Source of the DNA: Janthinobacterium fluminis
GTDB lineage: Bacteria > Pseudomonadota > Gammaproteobacteria > Burkholderiales > Burkholderiaceae_D
DNA length: 64,000 nt
Direction: 5' to 3'
Assembly (NCBI RefSeq): GCF_028595325.1
Contig: NZ_JAQQXR010000001.1
Span: 1,054,001-1,118,000 of the forward strand
How positions within the stretch are numbered: position 1 is the first letter of the stretch; the number at the start of each line of letters is the position of its first letter. Shown in pieces: positions 49,001 through 57,009 of this stretch. A model generated the notes under the pieces. It searched no databases. It saw only the letters and a program-made list of their open reading frames with translations, and was not told the DNA's origin. The translations under genes and the position numbers were made by a program.

Positions 49001-50239
49001 CTCAGAGCGCTGATGAAGAAGGGCATGCTGCTCGATGTTGATCACATGTCGCAGAACATGCGCCATGAGGTTTATCAGCTGACGAATACGTATGCCGGTG
49101 AGTCCGGGTGGTTCTCCGTCGAGCAATGCCCGACCAATAAGCACTGCGGCGATTACCCATTGATGGGCGTACACACGACGATCCGGGGAATAGAGAAGGA
49201 GGGCTCGGGGCTCGCTCATCTCGTCGCGGGTTTCGGGTCCGACAACGAGTCGACGCGGACACCGAAGGAGATTCGTCACGTCGCGAAGAATGGCGGTACT
49301 GTTGGAGTATTTCCGCGGCCGACCATGATTCCGCCAAATACCACCGGCCAATTCTGCCGCCGGGACAGCGATTGTGCTGCGTGGAATGGCGAGAGCAACT
49401 ACGCCTGTCTTTCTCCGGTTGGCGGGCCGAAGTTCTGCGGTGCCCAGCGAGCGACAGATCTTGCGGTTCGGAGCAACGTGCTGCCGAATGAGGTGGCGAA
49501 TGACTGCGACGGATCTTCCAAGACGTTTGCGGTGAAGTACTTGATCCTGCTCAAGGAGACCGAGGGTCGGGGCATGACTTTCGCCACCGACTTCAATGGC
49601 TTCGCGAGCACGATGTTTCCTCGCTTCGGAAACAGCATTCCCGGCGCCGCGGCGTGCGGAAAAGGGGATCGCGGCACTTCATTGCGAGATGCCCCCGATT
49701 ACCCGATCACCACCTCCCGCGATTGGCCGAAGATCATGGCCGAGCATCAACAGCACGAACACAGCGGCATCTGGTATGCGGACTATGCGAACAGAAGTCC
49801 GATCGTCTCGCCGTTCGCTTCGCAGTGGACCGACCCCGACGGCGGGCTCACAAAGCGCTGGAAGCGCGTCATCGCTCGAAATGATAACGACGTCCGAGAG
49901 GATCGCAAGCCGCGCTTTCAATCCTACAAGGACGGCTCACCGCTGCGCGACATGGTCTTCTACAACAATCACGGGCCCGACTACCCGCGCAATTGGAAGG
50001 ACCAAGATGCAAACCTGCCGGGCGCGCAATTGTTTCCGATGAAGCGGTGGCAGATGCAACGCGACGGCTGGGATTTCAACCTAGACGGGATGAAGCACGT
50101 GGGATTGGTGCCGGACATGTTCCAGGACATGCGCAACGTCGGCGTTCAGTGGGAGCAGCTCCAACCACTATTTCACGGTGCTGATGATTTTCTTAACTCG
50201 TGGCAGCAGGCAATCGAGATCGGCGCGGCACATCCCTAA
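46010..50239 (+). CDS. large exported M19-dipeptidase-like amidohydrolase
   Basis: 1409 residues, ATG after GAGAGGTG. A long basic leader ends in a hydrophobic segment (IWVVGAVVALSHTTDAQA), so export is likely. Residues about 175-450 contain a beta-sandwich-like region (SLDHWKGEG, IEVQVFQANPAGYYG). From about 490 a metal-dependent TIM-barrel: YTDIHAHPMANLAFGGH (HxH), LLDVDHMSQNM, MGVHTTIRG, GGTVGVFPR, GMTFATDFNGF and HVGLVPDMFQDM, in the order of peptidase M19 (renal dipeptidase) motifs. It is far longer than usual M19 enzymes (about 350-450) and has extra insertions and cysteine pairs (CRRDSDC). Substrate unknown. Third cargo gene. Confidence 0.65.
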   Translation: MAVRCVGRTRKHNTKSVPLCNAVPRTCFPVSLADLIELCTHRLRSQIWVVGAVVALSHTTDAQATNPVPGTRHCPDGQPEVVWRYPHDQGIPSNATQVPCESADGENCYVMPASACLKAVDVSQVLSGERAAAIKPEKRPDPPSHTLIRGPAKAPHDPIERPFEIGAPGSVPLTPDDDCWAGSRWDFERFEDGRASLDHWKGEGPAGSPFIGIQNADQDFVPAPVYGHAAPIDNIRPPGWDVSIRSNIGGDYWLFSQSPNHHGSFWISSKYRRYSWGQHPGDEWGEEAYGTLTSPACRLKARYLTFRMSGTRSAAQRIEVQVFQANPAGYYGISFWGSYGDPAFAGTMGKITQAIFSPTAAPQFPPPTGNPWTLVRSVTTLDTDESDWMQEYTFDLKPYIGQGVRIRIVDDTRMDCAEYLNGYCQRNKPEHINADDFKFTDEVPAGTEWLRHSENQCDRGWGPSEDGCSPIGIRKSVPPLWGYTDIHAHPMANLAFGGHVFWGDVTDDLDAVYNCSRNLPEIPGPGGRSKIENPSVAGACYLAGDIALYVSVAAASATCAPLFIAPVLGFGAAVLCQSTLEGSLATLLATQPIAYGLSYHGAEKYSSGAVLLGGLFADVWRQALGPVDDLFAKGLVPETDPTSSATPELDWYNDKEDWHSHWGVSKLHNQYQALMIRRAYEGGMRLAVWDVINSRALKYIADGSPYYSDWQALKDQTDAARRIVMGPLSSFATLAYTPDEARAIIKSGKMAVILGTEVDELGRMRPEGLPWPRSPATPGDSMQKQINDLWAMGIRKVSPVHAVNNPIGGAAIFDDKYIAANRYLNGTPIDGEPSFFESPALQFTLDRWVEGLLVKSVLGEVSPFKEIGTDGKTAWNPNGWFSLEPMVAGPDKYIGDDLPVTYRIGEGAAAKGGMRDSSGWLTSDKAVRPNTFLKIRVLNDFTSFIYPIGRCDLHNTVFPDHAVSFSALEEGQYIGVSGHRNGLGLFKDGSGEDGVAFLRALMKKGMLLDVDHMSQNMRHEVYQLTNTYAGESGWFSVEQCPTNKHCGDYPLMGVHTTIRGIEKEGSGLAHLVAGFGSDNESTRTPKEIRHVAKNGGTVGVFPRPTMIPPNTTGQFCRRDSDCAAWNGESNYACLSPVGGPKFCGAQRATDLAVRSNVLPNEVANDCDGSSKTFAVKYLILLKETEGRGMTFATDFNGFASTMFPRFGNSIPGAAACGKGDRGTSLRDAPDYPITTSRDWPKIMAEHQQHEHSGIWYADYANRSPIVSPFASQWTDPDGGLTKRWKRVIARNDNDVREDRKPRFQSYKDGSPLRDMVFYNNHGPDYPRNWKDQDANLPGAQLFPMKRWQMQRDGWDFNLDGMKHVGLVPDMFQDMRNVGVQWEQLQPLFHGADDFLNSWQQAIEIGAAHP

Positions 50240-50374
50240 GGAGCTGTTAAAAAATAGCTGTAACAAATGTTGGTGAGATGTTACGTCCGCTTCTGGCCGA
50301 AAGCGAACGTTGCCTGTAGACGATTGTACCGTACAGGTACACCCAAATGGGCCAGTTGAGCGGGACGATTTTTT
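50240..50374. other. spacer between cargo and transposition module
   Basis: Contains a near-palindrome (GTCCGCTTCTGGCC / GAAAGCGAAC) at about 50285-50310. No gene. Confidence 0.4.
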
Positions 50375-50442
50375 CGTCTCATTAGGGTTGTTTTTCCGTT
50401 TTCGACATGGTAATTTCAACAGGTCTAAAACCTAACGAGACG
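50375..50442. other. res-like inverted-repeat region before the resolvase
   Basis: CGTCTCATTAGGGTT (50375-50389) and AACCTAACGAGACG (50429-50442) are inverted copies; a further GGGACGA half-site precedes the first. The spacing and position next to the resolvase start fit a serine-resolvase res site and autoregulatory operator. Confidence 0.6.
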
Positions 50443-50452
50443 ACCCCGACCC

Positions 50453-51013
50453 ATGGCGCTCTACGGATATGCCCGCGTTTCCAGCAGCGACCAGGATTTC
50501 GCCCTGCAGGAGCAGGCGCTGCGCGCCGCCGGTTGCGACGTGGTCCGGGCCGAGACGGCGAGCGGCACCAGCCGCGCCGGCCGAACCGAACTGGCGACGC
50601 TGCTCGATTTCCTGCGGCGGGGCGATACGCTGGTCGTGACCAGGATTGATCGCCTCGCGCGCAGCATCAAGGATCTGCAAGACATTGTGCACACGCTGAA
50701 GGAGCGCGGCGTCACCATCAAGGCGACCGAGCAACCCATCGACACCCGCAGCGCGGCGGGCAAGGCATTCCTGGACATGCTGGGCGTGTTCGCCGAATTC
50801 GAAACCAACCTCCGGCGCGAGCGCCAGCTCGAGGGCATCGCCGCAGCCAAGGCGCGCGGCGCCTACCATGGGCGCAAGCCGTCGGTTAATTCTGCCGAAG
50901 TTCACCGCCTGAGCGTCGAGGAGAAACTGGGCGCGACAGAGATCGCGCGGCGGCTCGGCGTCGGCCGCGCCTCGGTGTACCGCGCGCTGGCCCGCTATGA
51001 GCGGCCGGCGTAA
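50453..51013 (+). CDS. serine resolvase/invertase (TniR-like)
   Basis: 186 residues. Catalytic serine region LYGYARVSSSDQDF, then DTLVVTRIDRLARSIKDL, FLDMLGVFAEFETNLRRERQ and a C-terminal helix-turn-helix (GATEIARRLGVGRASVYRAL). Complete length for a small serine recombinase. Probably resolves transposition cointegrates at the adjacent res-like site. Its last 17 bases overlap the natural ATG of the transposase gene. Confidence 0.88.
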   Translation: MALYGYARVSSSDQDFALQEQALRAAGCDVVRAETASGTSRAGRTELATLLDFLRRGDTLVVTRIDRLARSIKDLQDIVHTLKERGVTIKATEQPIDTRSAAGKAFLDMLGVFAEFETNLRRERQLEGIAAAKARGAYHGRKPSVNSAEVHRLSVEEKLGATEIARRLGVGRASVYRALARYERPA

Positions 51014-51038
51014 GGCGATTCCCGTCGATTCGCTGCTG

Positions 51039-51041
51039 TAA
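51039..51041 (+). other. in-frame TAA at codon 15 of the transposase gene
   Basis: From ATG 50997 the frame reads MSGRRKAIPVDSLL, then TAA, then LRQRLDRLPPKSPERAAQI and on into the transposase without a break. GAA (Glu) to TAA would be a single change. The upstream residues look like genuine transposase N-terminus. Confidence 0.8.
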
Positions 51042-51113
51042 CTACGGCAGCGGCTGGATCGCCTGCCGCCCAAGAGCCCGGAGCGGGCGGCCCAGATCGC
51101 TGCGGCCGCCGGC

Positions 51114-52652
51114 TTGTACGGCGTCTCCGCGACGACCGTCTATCGGGCGCTGCAAGCGGTTCAGAAGCCGAACGCTGTGCACCGCGCCGACTACGGCAAG
51201 CCACGACTGTTGCCGCAGATGGAGCTGGAGCGCTATTGCGAGCTGATCGCGGCGCTGAAACTGCGCACCACCAACAAGGCTGGGCGCCACCTTTCCACGG
51301 GGCGGGCCATCGAGCTAATGGAGGACTACGGCGTGGAAACGGCGCAGGGCTTGGTCAAGGCGCCCAAGGGCCTGCTGCGGCGCCCGACCGTCAATCGCCA
51401 CCTTTCCCTGTTGCGACTGGACCAGCCCCACTTGTTGCGCGAACCGCCGGCGGTGCGTTTCCAGGCAGAGCACAGCAACGACTGCTGGCAATTCGACATG
51501 TCGCCGTCCGACCTCAAGCACATCGACAAACCCGATTGGATCGATCCTTCGAAGGGCGTGCCGACCTTGATGCTGTTCAGCGTGGTGGACGACCGCAGCG
51601 GCGTTGGCTACCAGGAGTACCAGTGCGTGTACGGCGAGGACGCCGAGTCCGCGCTGCGATTCCTGTTCAACGCCATGGCCGCCAAGGCCGATTCCGCGTT
51701 TCCGTTCCAGGGCCGGCCAAAGATGATCTATCTGGACAATGGGCCGGTGGCCAAGAGCAGGGTTTTCCAGAACGTCATGCTGGCCCTCGATATCGCGTGG
51801 CTCACGCATATCCCGGCCGGCAAGGACGGCACGCGCACGACGGCCAGGTCGAAGGGAAAGGTCGAGCGCCCGTTCAGGACGGTGAAGGAAGCTCACGAAA
51901 CGCTTTACCACTTCCACAAGCCGGAAACGGAGCGCCAGGCCAACGAATGGCTGATGCGCTACCTGCTGCGTTACAACGACCAGGGGCATCGTTCGGAGAA
52001 GCATTCCCGGCTGGACGATTGGCTGGCCAACTTGCCGGCCGACGGCGTGCGGGACATGTGCGCGTGGGAGCAGTTCTGCCGCTTCGCGCGCGAACCGGAG
52101 CGCCGCAAGGTCGGCGTCGACGCGCGCATCACCATCGGCGGCACCGCCTACCAGGTGGAGCCGGACATGGCCGGCGAGACCGTCGTCCTGCTGTGGGGCT
52201 TGTTCGACGATGAAATGTACGTCGAGTTCGACGCCGAGAAATTCGGGCCCTACCGCCCGGTGTCCGGCCCGATCCCGCTGCACCGCTACCGCGCGTTCAA
52301 GCGCGGCAAGGCGGACGAGCGCGCCGACCGCATCCGCGCGCTCGCCGACCAGCTCGATCTGCCGATCAGCGCTTTGGCCGGAAGCGATGTGCATCTTGCG
52401 CCGCCGGCCGCCGCCATGCCGCTGCCGCACCAGCCGTTCGACGCTGCGGCGCACGAATACCACTTCGCCGGCGCCATCGCCGCCAAGCTGGCCATCGCCG
52501 ACGACCTGGCGCGGCCGCTGGCGAAGCTGGCGCCGGCGGACCGCGCTTTCATCGACCAGGTGCTGGCCGAGACGCTCAACCGCAGCGTCGTGCTGGCGCG
52601 CGTGCGGGACTATTTCCGAAACAAACAATCAGGAGGGGACCATGCGGGTTGA
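51114..52652 (+). CDS. DDE transposase, TniA/TnsB-like (5' end interrupted by a stop)
   Basis: 512 residues remain open from a TTG at 51114; the natural start is ATG 50997, separated by a nonsense codon at 51039. N-terminal helix-turn-helix GVSATTVYRAL; catalytic core with Asp in WQFDMSPSD, Asp in MIYLDNGPV and Glu in SKGKVERPFRTVKE; then a beta-barrel domain (VGVDARITIGGTAYQVEPDM). Retroviral-integrase-like DDE of the Mu/TniA group. The 3' end overlaps the ATPase start by 11 bases. Activity depends on read-through or an internal start after the stop. Confidence 0.85.
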   Translation: MYGVSATTVYRALQAVQKPNAVHRADYGKPRLLPQMELERYCELIAALKLRTTNKAGRHLSTGRAIELMEDYGVETAQGLVKAPKGLLRRPTVNRHLSLLRLDQPHLLREPPAVRFQAEHSNDCWQFDMSPSDLKHIDKPDWIDPSKGVPTLMLFSVVDDRSGVGYQEYQCVYGEDAESALRFLFNAMAAKADSAFPFQGRPKMIYLDNGPVAKSRVFQNVMLALDIAWLTHIPAGKDGTRTTARSKGKVERPFRTVKEAHETLYHFHKPETERQANEWLMRYLLRYNDQGHRSEKHSRLDDWLANLPADGVRDMCAWEQFCRFAREPERRKVGVDARITIGGTAYQVEPDMAGETVVLLWGLFDDEMYVEFDAEKFGPYRPVSGPIPLHRYRAFKRGKADERADRIRALADQLDLPISALAGSDVHLAPPAAAMPLPHQPFDAAAHEYHFAGAIAAKLAIADDLARPLAKLAPADRAFIDQVLAETLNRSVVLARVRDYFRNKQSGGDHAG

Positions 52653-53613
52653 GGTTATGCAGTACTACGGGCTCACGCAAGCGCTCAGCCAGGCCGGCTA
52701 CTACGAGACCGAGCACCACCAGCAGCTCATCAAGGACATCAAGGGCGCGGTCATGCAGGGGCGCCTGATCGCCGTCTGCGGCGTAGTGGGCAGCGGCAAG
52801 ACCGTCACGCTGCGCCGCCTGCAGCAAATCCTGAAAGAGGAAAACCGCGTGTCCGTCGCCAAGTCGATTTCGGTGGAGAAGCACAGCATCAAGCTGGCCA
52901 CCTTGATTTCGGCGCTCTACTACGACCTGTCGCAGGACAAGCAGGTGCAAATCCCCAAGCAGGGTGAGCGGCGCGACCGCGAGCTGCAGGAACTGGTGAA
53001 AAAGGGCAAGCGCCCCGTGGCGCTGTTCATCGACGAGGCGCACGACCTGAACGGCCACACGCTCATCGGCCTCAAGCGCCTGATGGAAGTCGTGGAGGAC
53101 GTCGGCGGCCGGCTGTCGGTGATCCTGGCCGGCCATCCCAAACTGCGCAACGACCTGCGCCGGCCGACGATGGAGGAAATCGGCTACCGCACCGATATCT
53201 TCAATCTGGACGGCATCGCCGGCAGCCAGCGCGACTACATCCATTGGCTGCTCGGCGTCAGCACCGGCAACAAGACCGAGCCAGGGGATATCCTGACGCC
53301 CGAGGCGATCGACATGCTGGCCACCAAGCTGCGCACGCCGCTGCAGGTCCAGCTGCACCTGACGCTGGCGCTCGAGGCGGGCTACCAGACGGGCGAGAAG
53401 CCGGTCACGGCGGAATTGGTGGAGACGGTGCTGTCGCGCCAACTCGACGACCTGGAGCCAACACTGGCGCGTCACGGCTACCGGCTCAAGGACATGACCG
53501 AACAGTTCGACGCCAAAGCGGCTGAGATCCGCGCGATGTTCAGCAACCAGCTCGAACCGAAGCGCACTGCCGAGATACGTGAGCGCATGCTGGCGGCGGG
53601 CTTGCCGATATGA
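52642..53613 (+). CDS. AAA+ ATPase, TniB/ExeA-like transposition regulator
   Basis: 323 residues, ATG after AGGAGGGG. Walker A GVVGSGKTVTLRR, Walker B ALFIDEAHDL, sensor region VILAGHPKLRND, and arginine-rich helix later (YRTDIFNLDGI). The family regulates target choice and activates the DDE transposase. It starts inside the transposase 3' end, so translation is coupled. Complete in length, in contrast to the damaged transposase. Confidence 0.85.
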   Translation: MRVEVMQYYGLTQALSQAGYYETEHHQQLIKDIKGAVMQGRLIAVCGVVGSGKTVTLRRLQQILKEENRVSVAKSISVEKHSIKLATLISALYYDLSQDKQVQIPKQGERRDRELQELVKKGKRPVALFIDEAHDLNGHTLIGLKRLMEVVEDVGGRLSVILAGHPKLRNDLRRPTMEEIGYRTDIFNLDGIAGSQRDYIHWLLGVSTGNKTEPGDILTPEAIDMLATKLRTPLQVQLHLTLALEAGYQTGEKPVTAELVETVLSRQLDDLEPTLARHGYRLKDMTEQFDAKAAEIRAMFSNQLEPKRTAEIRERMLAAGLPI

Positions 53614-53618
53614 GCCGT

Positions 53619-53785
53619 CATTCGCAGTTAGCGTGAGCCGGTGGGCATGGAATGCGAGCCGGCGCCGTCGATTGCAAGCTCATTTGCAGATAGCGTGAGC
53701 ACGAGCCTACTATCATTTGCAGTTAATTCGAGCCGGAATTGGCGTCGAATGCGAGCACGGTAGGTTTGAAACGCGAGCCGCTACA
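53619..53785 (-). repeat. right end of the 13.4-kb transposon
   Basis: 167 bp, inverted relative to the left end, starting five bases after the ATPase stop. Read inwards: TGTAGCGGCTCGCGTTTC, GTGCTCGCATTCGACG, GGCTCGAATTAACTGCAAAT, GTGCTCACGCTATCTGCAAA, GCTTGCAATCGACGG, GGCTCGCATTCC and GGCTCACGCTAACTGC. Confidence 0.85.
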
Positions 53786-53791
53786 TGTATC
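53786..53791. repeat. right target-site duplication of the 13.4-kb transposon
   Basis: TGTATC, identical to 40350-40355. Confidence 0.8.
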
Positions 53792-53952
53792 GAGAGTGAA
53801 TTCAGGGCGAATCAGCGCTAATCATCGTTGCACAGTTTGCGACTGACGGTGCCGGCAGCGCGGGGCTGCCGGGGCTGGGCCGCTCACGCCCGTGTCACTG
53901 CAATGGCGGGAGGAGGGGGGCGGAATAAGGACAATTAAGTTAATCAAGCCCA

Positions 53953-54063
53953 TCAGGCTATATAGCCATAACCGCCTGCAATCAACACCGGAGCAATAAT
54001 CAGGATTCCCCAAAACGGCGACTTGGGAAATGCGCACAAGCCGAGTACGGACGCGATCAACAT
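53953..54063 (-). CDS. possible small membrane protein downstream of arsH
   Basis: 36-residue frame starting at ATG 54063 (or 44 residues from TTG 54087). Two hydrophobic stretches (MLIASVLGLCAF and GILIIAPVLIAGGYGYIA) separated by PKSPFW look like a hairpin of membrane helices. It lies after arsH on the same strand. No strong ribosome site, so the call is weak. Confidence 0.25.
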   Translation of the reverse strand: MLIASVLGLCAFPKSPFWGILIIAPVLIAGGYGYIA

Positions 54064-54132
54064 ATAGATGCCGATAATGCGAAGCAATACTGGGCCTCGT
54101 CTGCGCCAACGTCCCTGATTCCAAGTCCCTGC

Positions 54133-54849
54133 CTAAATCTTCTCGATCTGTTTGTTGATCGCGTTCACCGCGCGCTGATTGCGCTCGCTGTAGCGGTCGG
54201 TGAGATAGCCGGTGCGGCCACGCAGCAGCAGCGTCATTTTGAATAATTCCTCCATCACGTCGACCACGCGATCGTAATAAGCCGAAGGCCGCATGCGCCC
54301 CTCGTCGTCAAATTCCTTGTAGGCCATCGGCACGGACGACTGGTTCGGAATGGTGAGCATGCGCATCCAGCGGCCCAGCAGGCGCAAGGTATTGACCACG
54401 TTGAAGGATTGCGAGCCGCCGCACACCTGCATCACGGCCAGCGTGCGGCCCTGGCTTGGGCGAATCGCGCCCATCTCCAGCGGTATCCAGTCGATCTGGT
54501 TTTTCATCACGGCGGTGATCGCGCCGTGGCGCTCCGGGCTGCACCAGACCTGGCCCTCGGACCACAGGCACAGCTCGCGCAATTCGGCGACCTTGGGATG
54601 GTCGTCCGGCACGCTGCCGGCCATCGGCAACTCCATCGGGTCGTAGATTTTCACCTCGGCGCCGAAGTGTTCCAGAATGCGCGCCGCTTCATAGGTCAGG
54701 AAGCGGCTGAAAGATCGCTCGCGCAGCGATCCGTACAGCATCAGAATGCGCGGCCGGTGGCTCATGTCGCCCACCTGGGCAAGCTTGTCCAGCGAGGGCG
54801 TGTCCATCTGCGCCGGCGAGATGTTGGGCAAGTTCTCGATCTTATCCAT
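54133..54849 (-). CDS. arsH: organoarsenical resistance NADPH-FMN oxidoreductase ArsH
   Basis: 238-residue flavodoxin-like ArsH. FMN-phosphate loop [43 protein letters not shown] and [25 protein letters not shown] (family segment, quoted in parts). It oxidises trivalent organoarsenicals or reduces substrates with NADPH and FMN. It is the last known gene of the ars operon; its ATG overlaps the arsC stop by eight bases, so it is coupled. Confidence 0.9.
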   Translation of the reverse strand: MDKIENLPNISPAQMDTPSLDKLAQVGDMSHRPRILMLYGSLRERSFSRFLTYEAARILEHFGAEVKIYDPMELPMAGSVPDDHPKVAELRELCLWSEGQVWCSPERHGAITAVMKNQIDWIPLEMGAIRPSQGRTLAVMQVCGGSQSFNVVNTLRLLGRWMRMLTIPNQSSVPMAYKEFDDEGRMRPSAYYDRVVDVMEELFKMTLLLRGRTGYLTDRYSERNQRAVNAINKQIEKI

Positions 54850-55270
54850 GCTGTATGCGCCGCCCTTGTTCGTCGATCACGCGCTCGCCGTCTTCCTTGG
54901 TGAACGCAGCTTGCTGCGGCTGGGGCAGAATGTCGAGCACCAGCTCCGATGGCCGGCACAGCCGCACGCCAAGCGGAGTCACCACGAAAGGCCGGTTGAT
55001 TAAAATAGGGTGGGCGAGCATCGCTTCGAGCAATTCCTGATTGCCGATGGACGGCGAGTCCAGTCCCAGTTCCCGATATGGGCTGCCTTTTTCGCGGACC
55101 GCCGCAGGGATCGTCAGGCCGGCCTTGGCAATCAGGTCGACCAGCGTTGCCTCATCGGGCGGATGCTTCAGGTATTCAATAATGACCGGCTCGATGCCGG
55201 CATTGCGGATGAGGCCCAGCGTGTTGCGGGACGTGCCGCAGTCGGGGTTGTGGTAGATCGTCACAGTCAT
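54842..55270 (-). CDS. arsC: glutaredoxin-dependent arsenate reductase ArsC
   Basis: 142 residues. Active-site [12 protein letters not shown] with the catalytic cysteine, then arginines in [13 protein letters not shown] and [15 protein letters not shown], as in the E. coli plasmid R773 type. It reduces arsenate to arsenite for export by ArsB. GGAG upstream of the ATG. 13 bases after arsB. Confidence 0.93.
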   Translation of the reverse strand: MTVTIYHNPDCGTSRNTLGLIRNAGIEPVIIEYLKHPPDEATLVDLIAKAGLTIPAAVREKGSPYRELGLDSPSIGNQELLEAMLAHPILINRPFVVTPLGVRLCRPSELVLDILPQPQQAAFTKEDGERVIDEQGRRIQHG

Positions 55271-55283
55271 GATTGCTTCTCCA

Positions 55284-56564
55284 TTAAGTCAGCCGCACGG
55301 CGAGCGCGGCCAGGGTGATCAGCAGCACCGGCAAGGTCAACACGATGCCGACGCGGAAATAGTAAGCCCACGAAATCTGTATGTCCTTGCTGGACAGGAC
55401 ATGCAGCCATAGCAGCGTCGCCAGGCTGCCTATGGGCGTGATTTTCGGCCCGAGGTCGCTGCCGATAACGTTGGCATACACCATCGCCTCGCGCACCGCG
55501 CCTTGCGACGTCGTGGCGTCGATCGACAGGGCACCGATCAGCACGGTCGGCATATTGTTCATGATCGACGACAGGATCGCCGTGATGAAGCCGGTGCCGA
55601 GCGCGGCTCCCCACACGCCATACCCCGCGCACGCGTTGAGCATGCCGGTCAGGTAGCCGGTCAGGCCGGCGTTGCGCAAGCCGTAGACCACCAGGTACAT
55701 GCCCAGCGAGAACACCACAATTTGCCAGGGGGCGTTGCGCACGACCTCGCGGGTGGAAATCTTGTGGCCGCGCGCGGCCACGATCAGCAACAGGATCGCG
55801 CCAACCGCCGCCACGGCGCTGATCGGCACGCCGAGGCGTTCCAGCCAGAAGAAGCCGACCAGCAGCAGGCCCAGCACCCACCAGCCGGTGAGGAAGGTGG
55901 CGCGGTCGTGAATGGCCTCTTCAGGTGCCTTGAGCTGGGCCAGCTCGTAGTTGGCGGGGATATCCTTGTGGAAAAAACACAGCAAGACCCCCAGCGTGGC
56001 CGCCACTGCCACCAGGTTGACCGGCACCATGACGGCGGCGTAGCGCGCGAAGCCGATGTTGAAATAGTCGGCCGACACGATGTTGACCAGATTCGACACC
56101 ACCAGCGGCAGGCTCGACGTGTCGGCGATGAAACCCGCCGCCATCACAAAGGCCAGCGTCGCCTTGGGCGGGAAACGCAGCGCGCGCAGCATGGCAATGA
56201 CGATAGGCGTCAAGATCAGCGCCGCGCCATCGTTGGCGAACAGCGCGGCCACCGCGGCGCCCAGCAGGACCAGCAGCACGAACAGGCGCTTGCCGTTGCC
56301 GCGCCCCCAACGGGCGACATGCAGCGCCGCCCATTCGAAGAAACCGGCCTTGTCCAACAGCAGGCTGATGATGATGACGGCGACAAAGGTGCTTGTCGCA
56401 TTCCAGACGATGTGCCAGACCACGGGGATGTCGGCGGTATGAATGACGCCTGCCAGCAGCGCGACGACAGCGCCGGCGGCGGCGCTCCAGCCGATGCCGA
56501 GCCCGCGGGGCTGCCAGATGACGAAAATCAATGTGCTTGCAAAGATCAGAAACGCTGTGAGCAC
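55284..56564 (-). CDS. arsB: arsenite efflux pump ArsB
   Basis: 426 residues, about 12 hydrophobic helices, starting at GTG with AAGGA six bases upstream. ArsB phrases include [50 protein letters not shown] and [20 protein letters not shown]. Inner-membrane arsenite/proton antiporter. No arsA ATPase gene is present, so it should work on proton motive force alone. Confidence 0.93.
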   Translation of the reverse strand: MLTAFLIFASTLIFVIWQPRGLGIGWSAAAGAVVALLAGVIHTADIPVVWHIVWNATSTFVAVIIISLLLDKAGFFEWAALHVARWGRGNGKRLFVLLVLLGAAVAALFANDGAALILTPIVIAMLRALRFPPKATLAFVMAAGFIADTSSLPLVVSNLVNIVSADYFNIGFARYAAVMVPVNLVAVAATLGVLLCFFHKDIPANYELAQLKAPEEAIHDRATFLTGWWVLGLLLVGFFWLERLGVPISAVAAVGAILLLIVAARGHKISTREVVRNAPWQIVVFSLGMYLVVYGLRNAGLTGYLTGMLNACAGYGVWGAALGTGFITAILSSIMNNMPTVLIGALSIDATTSQGAVREAMVYANVIGSDLGPKITPIGSLATLLWLHVLSSKDIQISWAYYFRVGIVLTLPVLLITLAALAVRLT

Positions 56565-56669
56565 GGCGTGTCCTTAAAAGTGGCGTCAACGTTGAAAAGG
56601 AGAATCGAGCGCTCCGATGAGCAGTGGCGATAGCGGGCGTCCGGCCCAGGCCAAATGGCGCCGATCTTG

Positions 56670-56990
56670 CTATGCAGCGGCGCCGCAGCCCACCGGTCCG
56701 CAAGGGATGCCGGCGCAGCAGTTCTCGGTCAGATAGCCGATCAGCGCGTTCATCGCCGCCAGGTCCGCCGAATAAATGACGAAGCGCCCCTCGCTGCGCG
56801 AATTGATCAGCTTGGCGTGCGTCAGCTCCTTCAGATGAAACGACAGCGAGGACGGCGTGATGTCGAGTTGTTCGGCGATCTTGGTCGCGGCCATGCCGCC
56901 GGGGCCGATCTGGACCAGCAGCCGGAACACGGCCAAGCGGCTTTCCTGGGCGATGGCCGCCAGCGCGGCGAGAACTTCCTTGGTTTCCAT
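56670..56990 (-). CDS. arsR: arsenic-responsive ArsR repressor with C-terminal cysteine site
   Basis: 106 residues. Winged helix (AAIAQESRLAVFRLL, ATKIAEQLDITPSSLSFHLK, LINSRSEGRFVIYSA). The helix alpha3 cysteine pair of E. coli ArsR (CVCDL) is missing; instead cysteines lie at the C-terminus (NCCAGIPCGPVGC; Cys91, 92, 97, 102), similar to the Acidithiobacillus ferrooxidans ArsR type. ATG 56990 chosen; GTG 57005 adds five residues. An operator-like repeat lies just upstream. First gene of the ars operon. Confidence 0.88.
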   Translation of the reverse strand: METKEVLAALAAIAQESRLAVFRLLVQIGPGGMAATKIAEQLDITPSSLSFHLKELTHAKLINSRSEGRFVIYSADLAAMNALIGYLTENCCAGIPCGPVGCGAAA

Positions 56991-57009
56991 GGTCGTCACT
57001 TTCACAATC

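Larger units (their letters stand above)
40356..53785. mobile_element. 13.4-kb TniA/TniB-type transposon with toxin-like cargo
   Basis: Bounded by 167-bp inverted ends starting TGTAGCGGCTCGCG on both sides, with an exact 6-bp target duplication. Encodes from left to right: an IS66 fragment, three large cargo genes, a res-like site, a serine resolvase, a DDE transposase (5' stop codon) and an AAA+ ATPase. This arrangement resembles Tn5053/Tn552/IS21-like elements that use a DDE transposase plus ATPase. No tniQ/tnsD-like targeting gene is seen. The exact duplication suggests a fairly recent insertion. Confidence 0.85.

Noticed and set aside
40356..53785. Tn7-like or CRISPR-associated transposon
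   Set aside because: No tnsA, tnsD/tniQ or cas genes and no CRISPR array are visible; only resolvase, DDE transposase and ATPase are present.
53822..54124. 100-residue minus-strand frame between transposon and arsH
   Set aside because: It has no ribosome site and a Pro/Ser/Arg-rich tail; a different frame in the same stretch looks more protein-like.
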